A stretch of DNA of 64,000 bases from Rhodoferax fermentans (GCF_002017865.1 NZ_MTJN01000002.1:372001-436000); one strand, 5' to 3'. Numbered from the stretch's first letter, positions 27,367 to 37,338 are shown. Numbers and translations are program-made. The notes: generated by a model not told the origin, from the letters alone.

Positions 27367-27569
27367 GTCTTTCTCCCTTCAGGCTACTGAAGCAGTTACA
27401 AGTTCTGAAAGCTTGCGGTGCGCAAATACCAACACAAGCGTATGCCGCCTTGGCTTGAAATTCAAGCCAAGCGGCGCAGAGCTACAACATTTGCAGCACT
27501 CTGACTTTTCAATAATTGGCTTCCAAGCGACTCAGACCTCTAGCCATGGCCTGAGATCACAGTCAGATG

Positions 27570-29288
27570 TCAAAAGCTTTCCCACTCATCACCGCCCGCC
27601 TTGGCTGCGCTGCTGTGGCTCAAGGCAGCAGCTTGGGGTGCTGTCTTGGCAGCGACCTTCTTGGCCGGGGTCATCGCCTTGGGTGCACTGACCACCGCGC
27701 TGGTGCGTGCTGCGGGTGCCGAAAAACCGTGATCCTGTCCCGCCGCAAGTTTGAACACTGCCACAGTGCCCACCAGGTCTTGCGCCTGGCTCTTGAGGCT
27801 GCTGGCCGCTGCGGCCATCTCTTCCACCAGGGCTGCGTTTTGCTGGGTGACCTGGTCCATCTGCTGGATGGCTTCCCCTATCTGGCCCACACCCTGGCTT
27901 TGTTCGGTGCTGGCGGCGCTGATCTCACCCATGATGTCGTTGACCCGGCGAATGGAGGCCACGACTTCGGTCATGGTGGTACCGGCCTGGTCGACCAGGG
28001 CTGTACCTTGTTCGACCCGCTCGACACTGGTGCTGATCAGGGTCTTGATTTCTTTGGCGGCTTCAGCACTGCGGCCTGCCAAGCTGCGCACTTCACTGGC
28101 CACCACCGCAAAGCCCCGGCCTTGTTCGCCAGCTCTTGCGGCTTCCACCGCAGCGTTTAATGCCAGGATGTTGGTCTGGAAGGCGATGCCGTCGATCACA
28201 CTGATGATGTCGCTGATCTTGCGGCTAGCTTCGTTGATGCCTTTCATGGTGTCCACCACCTGTGCGACGACTTCACCGCCCTTGATGGCCACAGAGCTGG
28301 CGTTTTGGGCCAGTTGGTTGGCCTGACGGGCGTTGTCGGCGTTCTGTTTGACGGTGGAGGACAGTTCCTCCATGGAAGCGGCTGTTTCCTCCAGGGCGCT
28401 GGCTTGTTCTTCGGTGCGTTGGCTCAGGTCGTTGTTGCCTTGGGCGATTTCGGAGCTGGCGGTAGCAACCGAATCGGAGCCAGTGCGCACCGTAGAGACC
28501 ACACCAATCAGGGCGGTTTGCATGCGATCCAGTGCCTGCAGGACCAGACCCGTTTCATCTTGGGAGGTGATGTTGATCTTGCCAGTGAGGTCACCGGCAG
28601 CCACACGGCCTGCAGCTTCCACCGCCTGGGTCAGCGGTCCGGTGATGGAGCGAATCAGCCAGAGACCGGCAATCGACGCCAGCACCAGGCCCACCAGGGC
28701 GGCGCCGATCATCATGTTGCGAGCAAAAATGTCCGCGGCATCACTGCGCTGGCCTTCAGCCACTGCACCGTCGTGATTGAGCTCCACCAGTTTGTTCAAG
28801 GTATCCGAGAAACGGCGGTAAACAGGGCTGCTTTCCTGATTCATCAAGGTTCTGGCCTGATCATTCTCGTTCTTGCGCGAGGCCTCAATCATGCGATCGT
28901 GTACCTGCAAATAAAGTTTCCAGTCGGTCGCAAAACTGTCGTACAGCTTGCGCTCCTGCTCACTGCTGATCAGCTTGACATAGGCATCGTGGTCTTTGTC
29001 AAAGCCTGCTTTTAACTCAGCCATCCGCTTTTCGACGTCAGCCATTTCCTGAGCGTCGGTGCTCAGCACATGTTTGAATTCCTGCGCACGGAAATTGGCA
29101 GTGGCGGTGTTCATCCTGTTGACCAACTCCACACTGGGCATCCAGTTGGTGGTGATCTGATGTGTGGAGGCGCTCATCACCGCCATTTGCCACAGGGCCA
29201 GTCCCGCAATGCCAAACAGCATGGCGGTCATGAACCCCAAAATCACCTTCAGGCGGGTGGCAATTTTCAGGTGGTTTAAAAAATCCAT
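27570..29288 (-). CDS. Tar-like methyl-accepting chemotaxis protein with CheR tether
   Basis: A 572-residue transmembrane receptor. The first membrane helix is at about residues 13-35 ([20 protein letters not shown]) and the second at about 190-210 ([20 protein letters not shown]), with a four-helix-bundle sensor (4HB_MCP type) between them. HAMP is at about 212-265 and the signalling domain follows with [20 protein letters not shown] at its tip. The extreme C-terminus GGDEWESF matches the x-W-x-x-F pentapeptide that tethers CheR and CheB in E. coli Tar. An alanine-rich linker precedes it. The ligand is unknown. Confidence 0.93.
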   Translation of the reverse strand: MDFLNHLKIATRLKVILGFMTAMLFGIAGLALWQMAVMSASTHQITTNWMPSVELVNRMNTATANFRAQEFKHVLSTDAQEMADVEKRMAELKAGFDKDHDAYVKLISSEQERKLYDSFATDWKLYLQVHDRMIEASRKNENDQARTLMNQESSPVYRRFSDTLNKLVELNHDGAVAEGQRSDAADIFARNMMIGAALVGLVLASIAGLWLIRSITGPLTQAVEAAGRVAAGDLTGKINITSQDETGLVLQALDRMQTALIGVVSTVRTGSDSVATASSEIAQGNNDLSQRTEEQASALEETAASMEELSSTVKQNADNARQANQLAQNASSVAIKGGEVVAQVVDTMKGINEASRKISDIISVIDGIAFQTNILALNAAVEAARAGEQGRGFAVVASEVRSLAGRSAEAAKEIKTLISTSVERVEQGTALVDQAGTTMTEVVASIRRVNDIMGEISAASTEQSQGVGQIGEAIQQMDQVTQQNAALVEEMAAAASSLKSQAQDLVGTVAVFKLAAGQDHGFSAPAARTSAVVSAPKAMTPAKKVAAKTAPQAAALSHSSAAKAGGDEWESF

Positions 29289-29322
29289 GGCTTTCCCCTT
29301 GTGTTAAACGACATATAACAGC

Positions 29323-29604
29323 TCAATTCAGCAAACTCGACACCGCCCCCCTGGCTGCGCCTGGCAGGCGCACCGGCGCAAAGGTGATCCGGTCAGACAC
29401 CGTGTTCTCCACCATCCCAAAGGCCCGCTCGTCAAAACTCAGACTGATCGACACACTCACACCAAGCAGGTAGGCCTCACCGGGCATGTGTACCGGTGCA
29501 ATGGCCAGATGCTTGAGGGGTTGAAGGCAGCGGATACCGTGCCCCTGCAGGATATCGATGCCCTCATCCTCACGCGCTGCGGGAAAACCAGACACCTGCG
29601 GCAT
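29323..29604 (-). CDS. Possible small protein, 93 residues
   Basis: A 93-residue frame starting MPQVSGFPAAREDEG, with AGGAA 7 nt before the ATG. It sits 34 nt before the Tar-like receptor gene on the same strand. A strand-rich stretch (AYLLGVSVSISLSFDERAFG) is visible but I recognise no family. It may be a remnant of a larger gene. Confidence 0.35.
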   Translation of the reverse strand: MPQVSGFPAAREDEGIDILQGHGIRCLQPLKHLAIAPVHMPGEAYLLGVSVSISLSFDERAFGMVENTVSDRITFAPVRLPGAARGAVSSLLN

Positions 29605-29776
29605 GCCAATTCCTGCAAGTCAGCTGGAGAGACCACCGTGTCCACTGTGCTGCTACGCACTGTTGCTGCCTGAGCCATCTCATCATCTGACGCGAGCAGC
29701 GCAAAACTACATTATTTATCAAAATTATATATTTTTTAAAAACACCTTGCACACCACCTACGGTAACGAGGTGTTT

Positions 29777-29881
29777 ATGGGTCCTGCTGATTTGAATGTC
29801 CCCAGGTTCGTCACAGGCTTGGTACAAACCCTTGGCACGAGGACGGCCGAACTCCTGGCGGCGACGCAGCAAAACCAGTAA
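29777..29881 (+). CDS. Possible small protein, 34 residues
   Basis: A 34-residue frame (MGPADLNVPRFVTGLVQTLG...) starting 5 nt after GAGG and ending in a Gln-rich tail. The helix region is amphipathic. Upstream (29695-29755) is the most AT-rich stretch of the chromosomal part, which would suit a strong promoter. No homologue is recognised. Confidence 0.35.
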   Translation: MGPADLNVPRFVTGLVQTLGTRTAELLAATQQNQ

Positions 29882-29935
29882 GCGTGCAGATTCAGTCGGC
29901 GGGCTCCACCACCCAAAGCCGCCCCAGAGCCGACT

Positions 29936-30934
29936 TCAGGCGCCCAGAAGCAACAGCAGCAAGGCCACCCGTGCTTTGACGGGAGACAGCCCCTGCGCAT
30001 GGGGAAATTCGCTCTGGGTGGTCGCCAACACACGGCCCTGGGCACAGCGGGTGGAGCGCACCACCTTCACCCCGGCCAACACCGCGCGGCGCAGCGCTGC
30101 TTCCAGATCGTGGTGCATCGTGCCGTTGCCAGTACCAGCTACCACCAGGCCACGCAGTGGCGCCACACCTTCACGTGGGCACAGCAAGGCATCCACCACC
30201 TCACCCCCACAACCGGCATAGTTCATCACAATCTCGACACGTGGCCAGAGCGCTGCATCTGGTATATCTTTGATAGCTACATGCCATTTATCCATAAGGG
30301 CTAGAGGCCAATTTTTTACCATCCTGACCTGCCCTTCCTCCACGTACGCCAGCGGGCCTGCGTCACCGGAGTTGAAAGCATCTATTTTGTAGGTGTGTCC
30401 CTTTTGCACGTCCAAGCCGCTGTGCACCGTGCCCGCACACACCACCACCACCCCATGGGCGCCGGGCGTCAGGGCCACGGCCGCCGCATCCATCAGGTTT
30501 TGCGGGCCATCCGGCGACTGCGCCGAGGCCGGTCGCATGGCGCAGGTCAGCACCACCGGCTTCTCATTGATCAACGCCGCAGGCAAGACAGCGTGTAAAA
30601 AATAAGCGGTTTCTTCCAGCGTGTCGGTGCCGTGGGTGATGAGCACCGCGCTTACATCGGCCTGCGCCAGGTGGTGGGCCACCCGTTGCGCCAAGCTCAG
30701 CCAGACGTCGAAGCGCATGTCCTTGCTGTCGACCTGAGCTACCTGCTCACTGACCAAGTCATGGTCGCTTAACACAGCTTTCAGGGCGGGCACTGCCGCC
30801 AGCAACTGCGCCACGCCGACCTGGGCGGCGGTGTAGCCAATGTTGTCGGCCGGGTTGCTGGCGGTGCCGGCAATGGTGCCGCCCGTGCCCAGCACCACCA
30901 TTTTTTTGGGAATTAATTCAGATACCACTTGCAC
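29936..30934 (-). CDS. L-asparaginase with repeat-encoded insert
   Basis: An asparaginase/glutaminase-family amidohydrolase. The two catalytic threonine motifs are present: VVLGTGGTIAG at the N-terminus and LITHGTDTLEETAYFL about 85 residues later. The start is either GTG at 30934 or ATG at 30901, the latter beginning directly at MVVLGTGG. No signal peptide is seen, so it is probably cytoplasmic. Residues VKNWPLALMDKWHVAIKDI are encoded by an in-frame copy of the dispersed palindromic repeat at 30269-30316, in a loop just before the conserved PRVEIVMNYAGCGG strand. It is divergent from lexA and shares its upstream region. Confidence 0.9.
   Translation of the reverse strand: MQVVSELIPKKMVVLGTGGTIAGTASNPADNIGYTAAQVGVAQLLAAVPALKAVLSDHDLVSEQVAQVDSKDMRFDVWLSLAQRVAHHLAQADVSAVLITHGTDTLEETAYFLHAVLPAALINEKPVVLTCAMRPASAQSPDGPQNLMDAAAVALTPGAHGVVVVCAGTVHSGLDVQKGHTYKIDAFNSGDAGPLAYVEEGQVRMVKNWPLALMDKWHVAIKDIPDAALWPRVEIVMNYAGCGGEVVDALLCPREGVAPLRGLVVAGTGNGTMHHDLEAALRRAVLAGVKVVRSTRCAQGRVLATTQSEFPHAQGLSPVKARVALLLLLLGA
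30269..30316 (+). repeat. Dispersed palindromic repeat inserted in frame in the asparaginase gene
   Basis: Reads TTGATAGCTACATGCCATTT, then ATCCATAAGGGCTAGAGGCC and a T-run, matching the copies at 5128 and 18181. About 48 bp, a multiple of three, adds roughly 16 codons to the minus-strand asparaginase frame without a stop. Confidence 0.8.
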
Positions 30935-30943
30935 ACTTTCAAA

Positions 30944-30982
30944 AACTGATTAAAAATACAGTTACTGGATAAGAAAACAGTA
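30944..30982. promoter_or_regulatory. Two tandem LexA operators
   Basis: Two 20-bp palindromes share a base: AACTG-N10-CAGTT at 30944-30963 and TACTG-N10-CAGTA at 30963-30982. Both match the CTG-N10-CAG SOS-box pattern. They lie 19-58 nt before lexA, as in the doubly autorepressed E. coli lexA, and 10 nt before the GTG start of the divergent asparaginase. Confidence 0.85.
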
Positions 30983-31001
30983 CCACCCACAAGGAGTCAC
31001 C

Positions 31002-31676
31002 ATGCTCACCCGTCCCAAACTGACCGACCGCCAGCAACAGATCCTGGATCTTATCCAGAGTGCCATAACACGCACAGGTGCCCCACCTACACGCGCCGAG
31101 ATCGCTGCAGAGCTGGGTTTCAAATCCGCCAACGCGGCCGAAGAACATTTGCAGGCACTGGCCCGCAAAGGTGCGATTGAGCTGGTCAGCGGTACCTCAC
31201 GTGGCATCCGGCTGCGCAGTGATGACTTGCGTTCCATCAACGAGTCACGCCACGCCCAGCTGGCGTCGCCCCTGGCGGCGCTGGCCCAGTTGGCCTTGCC
31301 ATTGATTGGCCGGGTGGCTGCGGGCTCACCTATCCTCGCACAAGAACATGTGGACAGAACCTATTACGTCGAAAACAGCCTGTTTCAGCGCAAGCCGGAC
31401 TATTTGCTCAAGGTGCGTGGCATGTCCATGCGAGACGCCGGCATCATGGACGGCGACTTGCTGGCCGTGCAGACCACCCGCGATGCCAAAAATGGCCAGA
31501 TCGTGGTCGCCCGTCTCGGTGAAGAGGTCACCGTCAAACGCTTCATGCGCAACAAAAACATCATCGAACTGCACCCAGAGAACCCGGACTACCAGACCAT
31601 TGTGGTTGAACCCGGTGAGCCGTTCGAGATCGAAGGCCTGGCCGTGGGCCTGATCCGCAACACCATGCTGATGTGA
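31002..31676 (+). CDS. lexA: LexA repressor
   Basis: The SOS repressor, which cleaves itself when stimulated by RecA filaments. The 224 residues hold an N-terminal winged helix ([34 protein letters not shown]), the Ala-Gly cleavage site in VAAGSPI, and the Ser-Lys dyad ([13 protein letters not shown] with catalytic Ser, and the Lys in [14 protein letters not shown]). A good ribosome site (AAGGAG) precedes the ATG. Two LexA boxes upstream predict autoregulation. Confidence 0.97.
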   Translation: MLTRPKLTDRQQQILDLIQSAITRTGAPPTRAEIAAELGFKSANAAEEHLQALARKGAIELVSGTSRGIRLRSDDLRSINESRHAQLASPLAALAQLALPLIGRVAAGSPILAQEHVDRTYYVENSLFQRKPDYLLKVRGMSMRDAGIMDGDLLAVQTTRDAKNGQIVVARLGEEVTVKRFMRNKNIIELHPENPDYQTIVVEPGEPFEIEGLAVGLIRNTMLM

Positions 31677-31732
31677 ACCCGCTCCTCCACCCTGCACTTC
31701 ACCCCTGAACCACCTCTGTGAAAGCACGCACC

Positions 31733-32080
31733 ATGAACCACGCATCCACCACATCGTCTGTTTTGCAATCGTTCAAGGTGCTTTGGCAGTGGCTGATGGC
31801 CAAGCCAGGGCAACCACTGCCACGGGGGTCCGTGCCAAGCACAACCTCAGAAAGAGCCGCCGCACTCACCCGGACAGATGCCAGCACATCGGACACTCCA
31901 ACCCACACCACAGAGGCCAACAAGCAACCGGTGCGATCCAGTCGCCCCGTGCGGGTGCTGCAGGTGATGGAGTCAGGCCAAAATCCCAGCCAGTCAGGAC
32001 GGTTGCGGATTTCCGGGCGCATGGCCGACGTGTGTGCCGAACTTGACCGACTGGCAGCCCGTGAGGCACTGCAACACTAG
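31733..32080 (+). CDS. Hypothetical protein, 115 residues
   Basis: A 115-residue protein 56 nt after lexA, starting at the ATG (a GTG at 31718 is also in frame). The first half is Ser/Thr-rich and probably disordered; the second half (RPVRVLQVMESGQNPSQSGRLRISGRMADVCAELDRLAAREA) is basic and helical. It could bind nucleic acid, but no motif confirms that. It may be read through from lexA and so belong to the SOS regulon; this is an inference from position. Confidence 0.6.
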   Translation: MNHASTTSSVLQSFKVLWQWLMAKPGQPLPRGSVPSTTSERAAALTRTDASTSDTPTHTTEANKQPVRSSRPVRVLQVMESGQNPSQSGRLRISGRMADVCAELDRLAAREALQH

Positions 32081-32184
32081 GCCTGGCTGACACGCTGCCG
32101 GCGCAGCTGGCCAGGCGGGTAAAAGTTGGTAATTCAGGATCACTGATTCCATCAGGTTGTCCCCGCCGAGGCACAATCGGTGGC

Positions 32185-33192
32185 ATGAATATTGTGATTC
32201 TGGACGATTACCAAGACGTGGTGCGCAAGCTGGCATGTGCAGCCAAGCTGGAGCCACTTCAGGCTAAGGTGTACACCAACACCGTCAAAGGACTGGGGCA
32301 ATTGACGGTCAGACTCAAAGACGCCGATGTGATTGTGCTCAACCGTGAGCGCACCCACTTGTCTCGTTCCGTGATTGAAAAGTTGCCCAAGCTCAAGCTG
32401 GTGGCACAAACGGGGCGGGTCGGCACCCATCTGGATGTCAGTGCCTGTACCGAGCGCGGTATCGCGGTAGCCGAGGGTACCGGCTCACCGGTGGCACCCG
32501 CCGAACTCGCTTGGGCATTGATCATGGCGGCCATGCGCCGCCTGCCGCAATACATCGGCAACCTCAAACACGGCGCATGGCAACAATCTGGTTTGAAGTC
32601 CAGTGCCATGCCGGTCAATTTCGGCCTGGGCACCACACTCAAAGGGCGCACGCTTGGGATCTGGGGTTATGGCCGCATTGGCCAGTTGGTCGCGGGTTAT
32701 GGACGGGCTTTTGGCATGCGGGTGCTGATCTGGGGCAGGGCTCCGTCACGAGAGCGCGCCGTGCTCGACGGGTTTGAGGTCACCAGCAGCCGAGAGGAAT
32801 TGTTTGAGCAAAGTGATGTGTTGTCCCTGCACCTGCGCTTGAACGAAGACACCACGGGTGTGATCAGTGCAGAAGATTTGTCCAGAATGAAACCGACCGC
32901 GCTGCTGGTCAACATCTCACGCGCCGAGCTGATCCAGCCCGATGCGTTGCTGGGTGCACTCAACCGGGGCCGCCCTGGCATGGCTGCGGTGGATGTCTAC
33001 GAGTCTGAGCCGATTCTGCAAGGCCACGCTCTGTTGCGTCTGGAAAATTGTGTGTGTACACCGCATATCGGTTATGTCGAACTCGACAGTTACGAAATGT
33101 ATTTCGGCGCCGCGTTCGACAACGTGGTGAACTTCATCAAGGGCCGCCCTACCAACATCGTGAATCCCGGCGCACTGCAGGTCAGGCGCTGA
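32185..33192 (+). CDS. D-2-hydroxyacid dehydrogenase
   Basis: A 335-residue NAD-dependent D-2-hydroxyacid dehydrogenase. The Rossmann motif is LGIWGYGRIGQLVAGYGRAFG near residues 155-175, and the Arg-Glu-His catalytic set is R in LVNISRAELI, E in VDVYESEPIL and H in CTPHIGYVEL. The N-terminal catalytic domain starts MNIVILDDYQD, typical of the 3-phosphoglycerate dehydrogenase-like branch found in Burkholderiales. The acid substrate cannot be assigned. It stands alone between the lexA unit and a receptor gene. Confidence 0.9.
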   Translation: MNIVILDDYQDVVRKLACAAKLEPLQAKVYTNTVKGLGQLTVRLKDADVIVLNRERTHLSRSVIEKLPKLKLVAQTGRVGTHLDVSACTERGIAVAEGTGSPVAPAELAWALIMAAMRRLPQYIGNLKHGAWQQSGLKSSAMPVNFGLGTTLKGRTLGIWGYGRIGQLVAGYGRAFGMRVLIWGRAPSRERAVLDGFEVTSSREELFEQSDVLSLHLRLNEDTTGVISAEDLSRMKPTALLVNISRAELIQPDALLGALNRGRPGMAAVDVYESEPILQGHALLRLENCVCTPHIGYVELDSYEMYFGAAFDNVVNFIKGRPTNIVNPGALQVRR

Positions 33193-33457
33193 ACACCTGC
33201 ACAGCCGTTTCCCCACGACTGTGCCAAGCAGCGACTTTCAGAAAAGATACGCTGCCAACCCATCAAAAAAATAGCTGTTGTGCGGGCGGGCCAAAGTCAC
33301 GCAGAATACCCTGACGCTGTTGTCGTACCGGAGCCAGACTGAGGCTGAACACATCTGAAGTTCTCGTTTCTTGTTGCCTTGGTTTGAGGCCAATCGATTG
33401 GGCGGCACAGCTATTGCTTTCAGCCATGCTTCGTTTCTTCTATTTTCGGAGTACCCA

Positions 33458-35080
33458 ATGAAATTCGAGTTATTGATGCGACGCCTGAGCATCCGCCTGC
33501 GTATGTGGGGTGCGATCGGCATGGTGAGTACCGCACTGTGCCTGATTGGTGGCATTGGCATCGCTGCTCAGTTGTACGCCAACAGCATCACCGTCCATCT
33601 GGTTACCCGTGACGTCACTTCCATGACCGAGGTGGGACGCCTGCAACAGGCCATGCGTGACTTGCGAATCAACGAAAAAGACATGGTGATCCAGTATGAA
33701 AACTCGGTCGAAGCCTCAAAACACAAGGAAGCCTGGACAGCCGCTTATGCACAAATCGAGAAGTCAGCGCAAACACTGTCCCCTTTGCTTCCTGAAGAGG
33801 AACAACGCCAACAGTTAACGTTGATCCTCAACGACATGCAGCAGTTCAAGACCGAATTTGCCCCCATGGCGACACAGCTTGAAAACATGGGTTTCCCCTC
33901 TGCACAGGTCGCAGCAGCCACCATTGGCAAACTACAGCCCATCATTGACCGAGCCAATGCCAGCCTGACCGCATTGGCCTCGGAGCTGCAAACTGCCACA
34001 GAAACCAACCAGCAAGCACTGCAGCTGACCCTGAACAAGGTGATCTGGCTGATCGTTGGCATGACGTTGTTGGTACTGGCCATCATCATTCCTCTGACGC
34101 TGGCCAACATGAACTCCATTTGCCACCCGATTGACCAAGCAGAACGCATGGCACGCGCCATTGCCACTGGCGACTTGACACGGCAACAGATCGACACAGG
34201 CGGAAACGACGAAACCACGCACCTGCTGCTGTCCTTGTCCGACATGCAGACTGCACTCACCCAGTTGGTCGGGCAAGTGCGCAACACCACAGACAGTATT
34301 GCCACCGCCAGCGCTGAGATCGCCAGTGGCAATCAGGATTTGAGCGTCAGAACCGAACTGACCGCCAACCAGCTGCAACAGTCGGCCTCCAGCATGGACC
34401 AACTTACGGCCACGGTGCGCCAATCAGCGCAAGCCTCACAACAGGCCAACCAACTGGCGGCCTCCGCTGGTCAGGTGGCCGCACGTGGCGGCCAAGTGGT
34501 GGCCCAGGTGGTCAGCACGATGAACGACATCCAGGTCAGTTCCAGGAAGATCAGCGACATCATCAGTGTCATAGATGGCATCGCTTTCCAGACAAACATC
34601 CTGGCCTTGAATGCGGCAGTCGAAGCTGCGCGTGCGGGTGAGCAAGGACGCGGCTTTGCGGTGGTTGCCAGCGAGGTCCGCAGCTTGGCCGGACGTTCGG
34701 CAGCAGCAGCCAAGGAAATCAAAGGGATCATTGGTGCGAGTGTGGAACGCATTGACGCTGGCACGCGCCTGGTCACCGATGCAGGTCAGACCATGGAAGA
34801 TATCGTCGCGTCGGTTCAGCGCGTGACCGATATCATGGCCGACATATCGAGGTCGTCTTCAGAGCAGGATCGTGAAATTCAAGGAGTTAATGCGGCTGTT
34901 GCCAATCTGGATGAAATGACACAACAAAATGCCGCCTTGGTGGAGCAATCTGCCGCTGCGGCTCAAAGCATGCGCGAACAGGCCCAAGTGCTGTCCACGC
35001 TGGTGGCTACTTTCAAATTGAACGACATCAACCAAGACGCACCCCAACTCGTCGGAACACCAAGCTTGCTAACCATGTGA
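33458..35080 (+). CDS. Methyl-accepting chemotaxis protein
   Basis: A 540-residue transmembrane receptor starting at the ATG with GGAG 7 nt upstream. Membrane helices lie at about residues 15-38 and 190-213 ([21 protein letters not shown]) with a periplasmic helical sensor between ([20 protein letters not shown]). HAMP and the signalling domain follow, with [20 protein letters not shown] at the tip and the adaptation-site pattern around it. There is no CheR pentapeptide at the C-terminus. A decayed palindromic repeat half (AAAAAAATAGCTGTTG) lies in the 265-nt upstream gap. The ligand is unknown. Confidence 0.93.
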   Translation: MKFELLMRRLSIRLRMWGAIGMVSTALCLIGGIGIAAQLYANSITVHLVTRDVTSMTEVGRLQQAMRDLRINEKDMVIQYENSVEASKHKEAWTAAYAQIEKSAQTLSPLLPEEEQRQQLTLILNDMQQFKTEFAPMATQLENMGFPSAQVAAATIGKLQPIIDRANASLTALASELQTATETNQQALQLTLNKVIWLIVGMTLLVLAIIIPLTLANMNSICHPIDQAERMARAIATGDLTRQQIDTGGNDETTHLLLSLSDMQTALTQLVGQVRNTTDSIATASAEIASGNQDLSVRTELTANQLQQSASSMDQLTATVRQSAQASQQANQLAASAGQVAARGGQVVAQVVSTMNDIQVSSRKISDIISVIDGIAFQTNILALNAAVEAARAGEQGRGFAVVASEVRSLAGRSAAAAKEIKGIIGASVERIDAGTRLVTDAGQTMEDIVASVQRVTDIMADISRSSSEQDREIQGVNAAVANLDEMTQQNAALVEQSAAAAQSMREQAQVLSTLVATFKLNDINQDAPQLVGTPSLLTM

Positions 35081-35151
35081 GGCAGCATGCAACCCGGAGG
35101 CTCAGAAACTGTGCGCCAGTGAACCAGATCACGCACAGCAGTCAGTCAGCC

Positions 35152-36396
35152 TTAACGTGACAGATGACTGAGCCCTGACCATAAAGCATTGAGGTCCAGA
35201 AAGTTCCACTGTGCCGGGTCTTCGCGGTTGATGATCTTCTCCTGCGTCATTGGGTGCGACAAGTCAACCACGCACGGCACGATACGCATATTGGATTTGG
35301 TGGAGAAGAAGGCTTTGATGATGGGCATGGTGAGTGACTTGGGTGACTGCTCGATCACCACCCCAATGCGTCCGGACTTCAAACGCACCAGCGAACCCAC
35401 CGGATAAATGCCCATGCTTTTGACAAACGCCTGAAACACCTTGGGGTCAAAGTGTCCACTCCATTCGGCCATGCGGCGTAAGGACTCTGCCGGATCCCAG
35501 CCAGATTTGTAAGGTCTGTTAGAGGTGATGGCATCGTAAACGTCACACACCGCAGCCATCTTGGCATACAGGCTGATGCCGTCGCCAGTCAACCCTTTAG
35601 GATAGCCACTGCCGTCCATTTTTTCGTGGTGATGGAGCACCACATCCAGTGACACTGCATCTACAGCACTGCTGGCGGTGAGTATCTTGTAGCCCTCGGC
35701 GGGATGGGAGCGTATGACTTCAAACTCGGCATCGGTCAACTTGCCAGGTTTGTTGAGCACATTGATCGGCATGGCCACCTTGCCCATATCGTGCAACAAC
35801 CCCGCCATCCCGCACAGCCGCGTCTGAGTGTCATCCAACCCCAACTGCTTTGCCAATGCAACCATCATGGCGCACACTGCCACCGAGTGCATGTAGGTGT
35901 AGTCATCCGCCGTTTTGAGACGTGCCAGGCTGATGATGGCCCCAGGGTTGCGTGCAATCGAGGCAGAGATCTCTTCAACCAACTGCTGTGCGCCACCCAC
36001 ATCGACTGCTCTGCCCATCCGTGCCTCTTGAAACATGGATACCACAGCAGCTTTGGAGCGTTGGCAAATAAGCGCTGCACGCTCCAACTCCTGGCTGGCT
36101 GGCACCGTGCTGGCGTGTTGCGGCGACGGGGGAGAGATTTCAACACTCGGTTGCGTAGCAACTGGCGCCGATATCTCCTCTTGCCCAGCACCTGCCGTCA
36201 CACTAATGGGCACATCCAAGCCCTTGCTGCAGTCGATCATCACCTCTTTGACGCTGCTGGCCAAAATCAACTCAATGTCTTTGGGGTCCTTGAGCACAAA
36301 CTCGGTACGCCAGAACGGATGATCAATCCAGGAACCACAAAACTCCTTGAGGTGCATCCCCAAACGGAGCTGATCAACTTGAATACGTTTAAGCAT
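35152..36396 (-). CDS. HD-GYP cyclic di-GMP phosphodiesterase with DUF3391 domain
   Basis: A 414-residue cytoplasmic protein. The N-terminal DUF3391 region (MLKRIQVDQLRLGMHLKEFC..., about 1-125) is followed by an HD-GYP domain (about 150-330). HD residues are in GLLHDMGKVAMP and the GYP motif is in HHEKMDGSGYPKGLTGDGI, both complete, so hydrolysis of c-di-GMP to GMP is expected. I used the ATG at 36396 rather than 36426. It is a second c-di-GMP enzyme in the window, next to a chemoreceptor on the other strand. Confidence 0.92.
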   Translation of the reverse strand: MLKRIQVDQLRLGMHLKEFCGSWIDHPFWRTEFVLKDPKDIELILASSVKEVMIDCSKGLDVPISVTAGAGQEEISAPVATQPSVEISPPSPQHASTVPASQELERAALICQRSKAAVVSMFQEARMGRAVDVGGAQQLVEEISASIARNPGAIISLARLKTADDYTYMHSVAVCAMMVALAKQLGLDDTQTRLCGMAGLLHDMGKVAMPINVLNKPGKLTDAEFEVIRSHPAEGYKILTASSAVDAVSLDVVLHHHEKMDGSGYPKGLTGDGISLYAKMAAVCDVYDAITSNRPYKSGWDPAESLRRMAEWSGHFDPKVFQAFVKSMGIYPVGSLVRLKSGRIGVVIEQSPKSLTMPIIKAFFSTKSNMRIVPCVVDLSHPMTQEKIINREDPAQWNFLDLNALWSGLSHLSR

Positions 36397-36609
36397 TTTT
36401 TGATGGTGCCAGCACCCGTCCAACATCGGATGAAGCTGTGACAGTGCGACTCAATGCACTTGCCATGTCACAAGAGTTTGCCACAGACACATGAACAAAA
36501 CCGGGAACCCGTTGCGCATTTGTGAATTAAGCCGCACATGCTAGATGTACTGTACTTGAGCCTCAACCACTCGGTTAAGTAGCACTGACCGATGAGCCAG
36601 TCAGTGGGA

Positions 36610-37248
36610 CTAATGCAAATGACGGGGTTTGCGCCCCCCGCCGTGCCCCATGCCACTGGAGCCACCACCCGAACCACGTGGTGGCTTGCCCAACTGCAGG
36701 GAGTTGACCAAGTCGTCAAATCGCTGGCTGAACAAACTGTCGATGGCCGCAACCACACCGCCGAGTTCAGCGCCATCAAAGTGGCGTTCCATCAGATTGA
36801 CCACATCCTGCACCAACAAATCACGTTGAACCTGCATGATGGATGCGGGATCTGGTCCAACAAACAGCATCACAAAATCATCGCGTGACTCGGCATCGGA
36901 GGCATCTTCTTCGTCTTCCTCGTCGAACTCGGTGTCGTAAAAGGTAACCTCAATGGCAGCACCGGATTGCGCCACGTCATTGAGGTTCATACACATCTCA
37001 TCAAGCGCTTGGCGGAAGTCGTCATCACCCTCGACAGTCCAGCACATTTGTAACAAATGTTCCTGGGCATCAAACCGGATACCAGGCTCATCTTCGTAAA
37101 AACTGCCAGACGCAGCAACCAAAGATTTGGCACCCGCATACTTCCACAAGGGCTTGAGTGCATCCTGCAGATTGTCGAACGTCACATCGGTGCGCAAAGC
37201 CACCTGACCATGGACATGAATTTCAAAAGGGGCGTTGTAACGTGCCAT
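36610..37248 (-). CDS. Conserved hypothetical protein with acidic segment and Gly-rich tail
   Basis: A 212-residue protein from MARYNAPFEIHVHGQVAL. It has a small beta-rich N-terminal part, an acidic linker (YDTEFDEEDEEDASDAESRDD), a helical region and a Gly/His/Arg-rich tail (RGSGGGSSGMGHGGGRKPRH). No membrane segment or enzyme motif is seen and I do not recognise a characterised family. It is the last chromosomal gene before the integrated element, whose left boundary lies only 16 nt upstream of its start, so its native promoter may have been displaced. Confidence 0.7.
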   Translation of the reverse strand: MARYNAPFEIHVHGQVALRTDVTFDNLQDALKPLWKYAGAKSLVAASGSFYEDEPGIRFDAQEHLLQMCWTVEGDDDFRQALDEMCMNLNDVAQSGAAIEVTFYDTEFDEEDEEDASDAESRDDFVMLFVGPDPASIMQVQRDLLVQDVVNLMERHFDGAELGGVVAAIDSLFSQRFDDLVNSLQLGKPPRGSGGGSSGMGHGGGRKPRHLH

Positions 37249-37263
37249 AGCGCTGGAGTTTAA

Positions 37264-37286
37264 GTGGTGCCGAGACCGGAACCGCG
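37264..37286 (-). repeat. Partial copy of tRNA-Leu 3' end (candidate distal attachment site)
   Basis: TGGTGCCGAGACCGGAACCG here corresponds to TGGTGCCCGAGACCGGAATC at 50209, with one base missing and one change. It is in the same orientation as the tRNA, as expected for the far attachment site of an element that enters a tRNA 3' end. Confidence 0.6.
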
Positions 37287-37338
37287 TCCAGCCAGTAAGC
37301 ATTTGATTTAATTGAATAAATTTGTAGCGTTAAAAATA

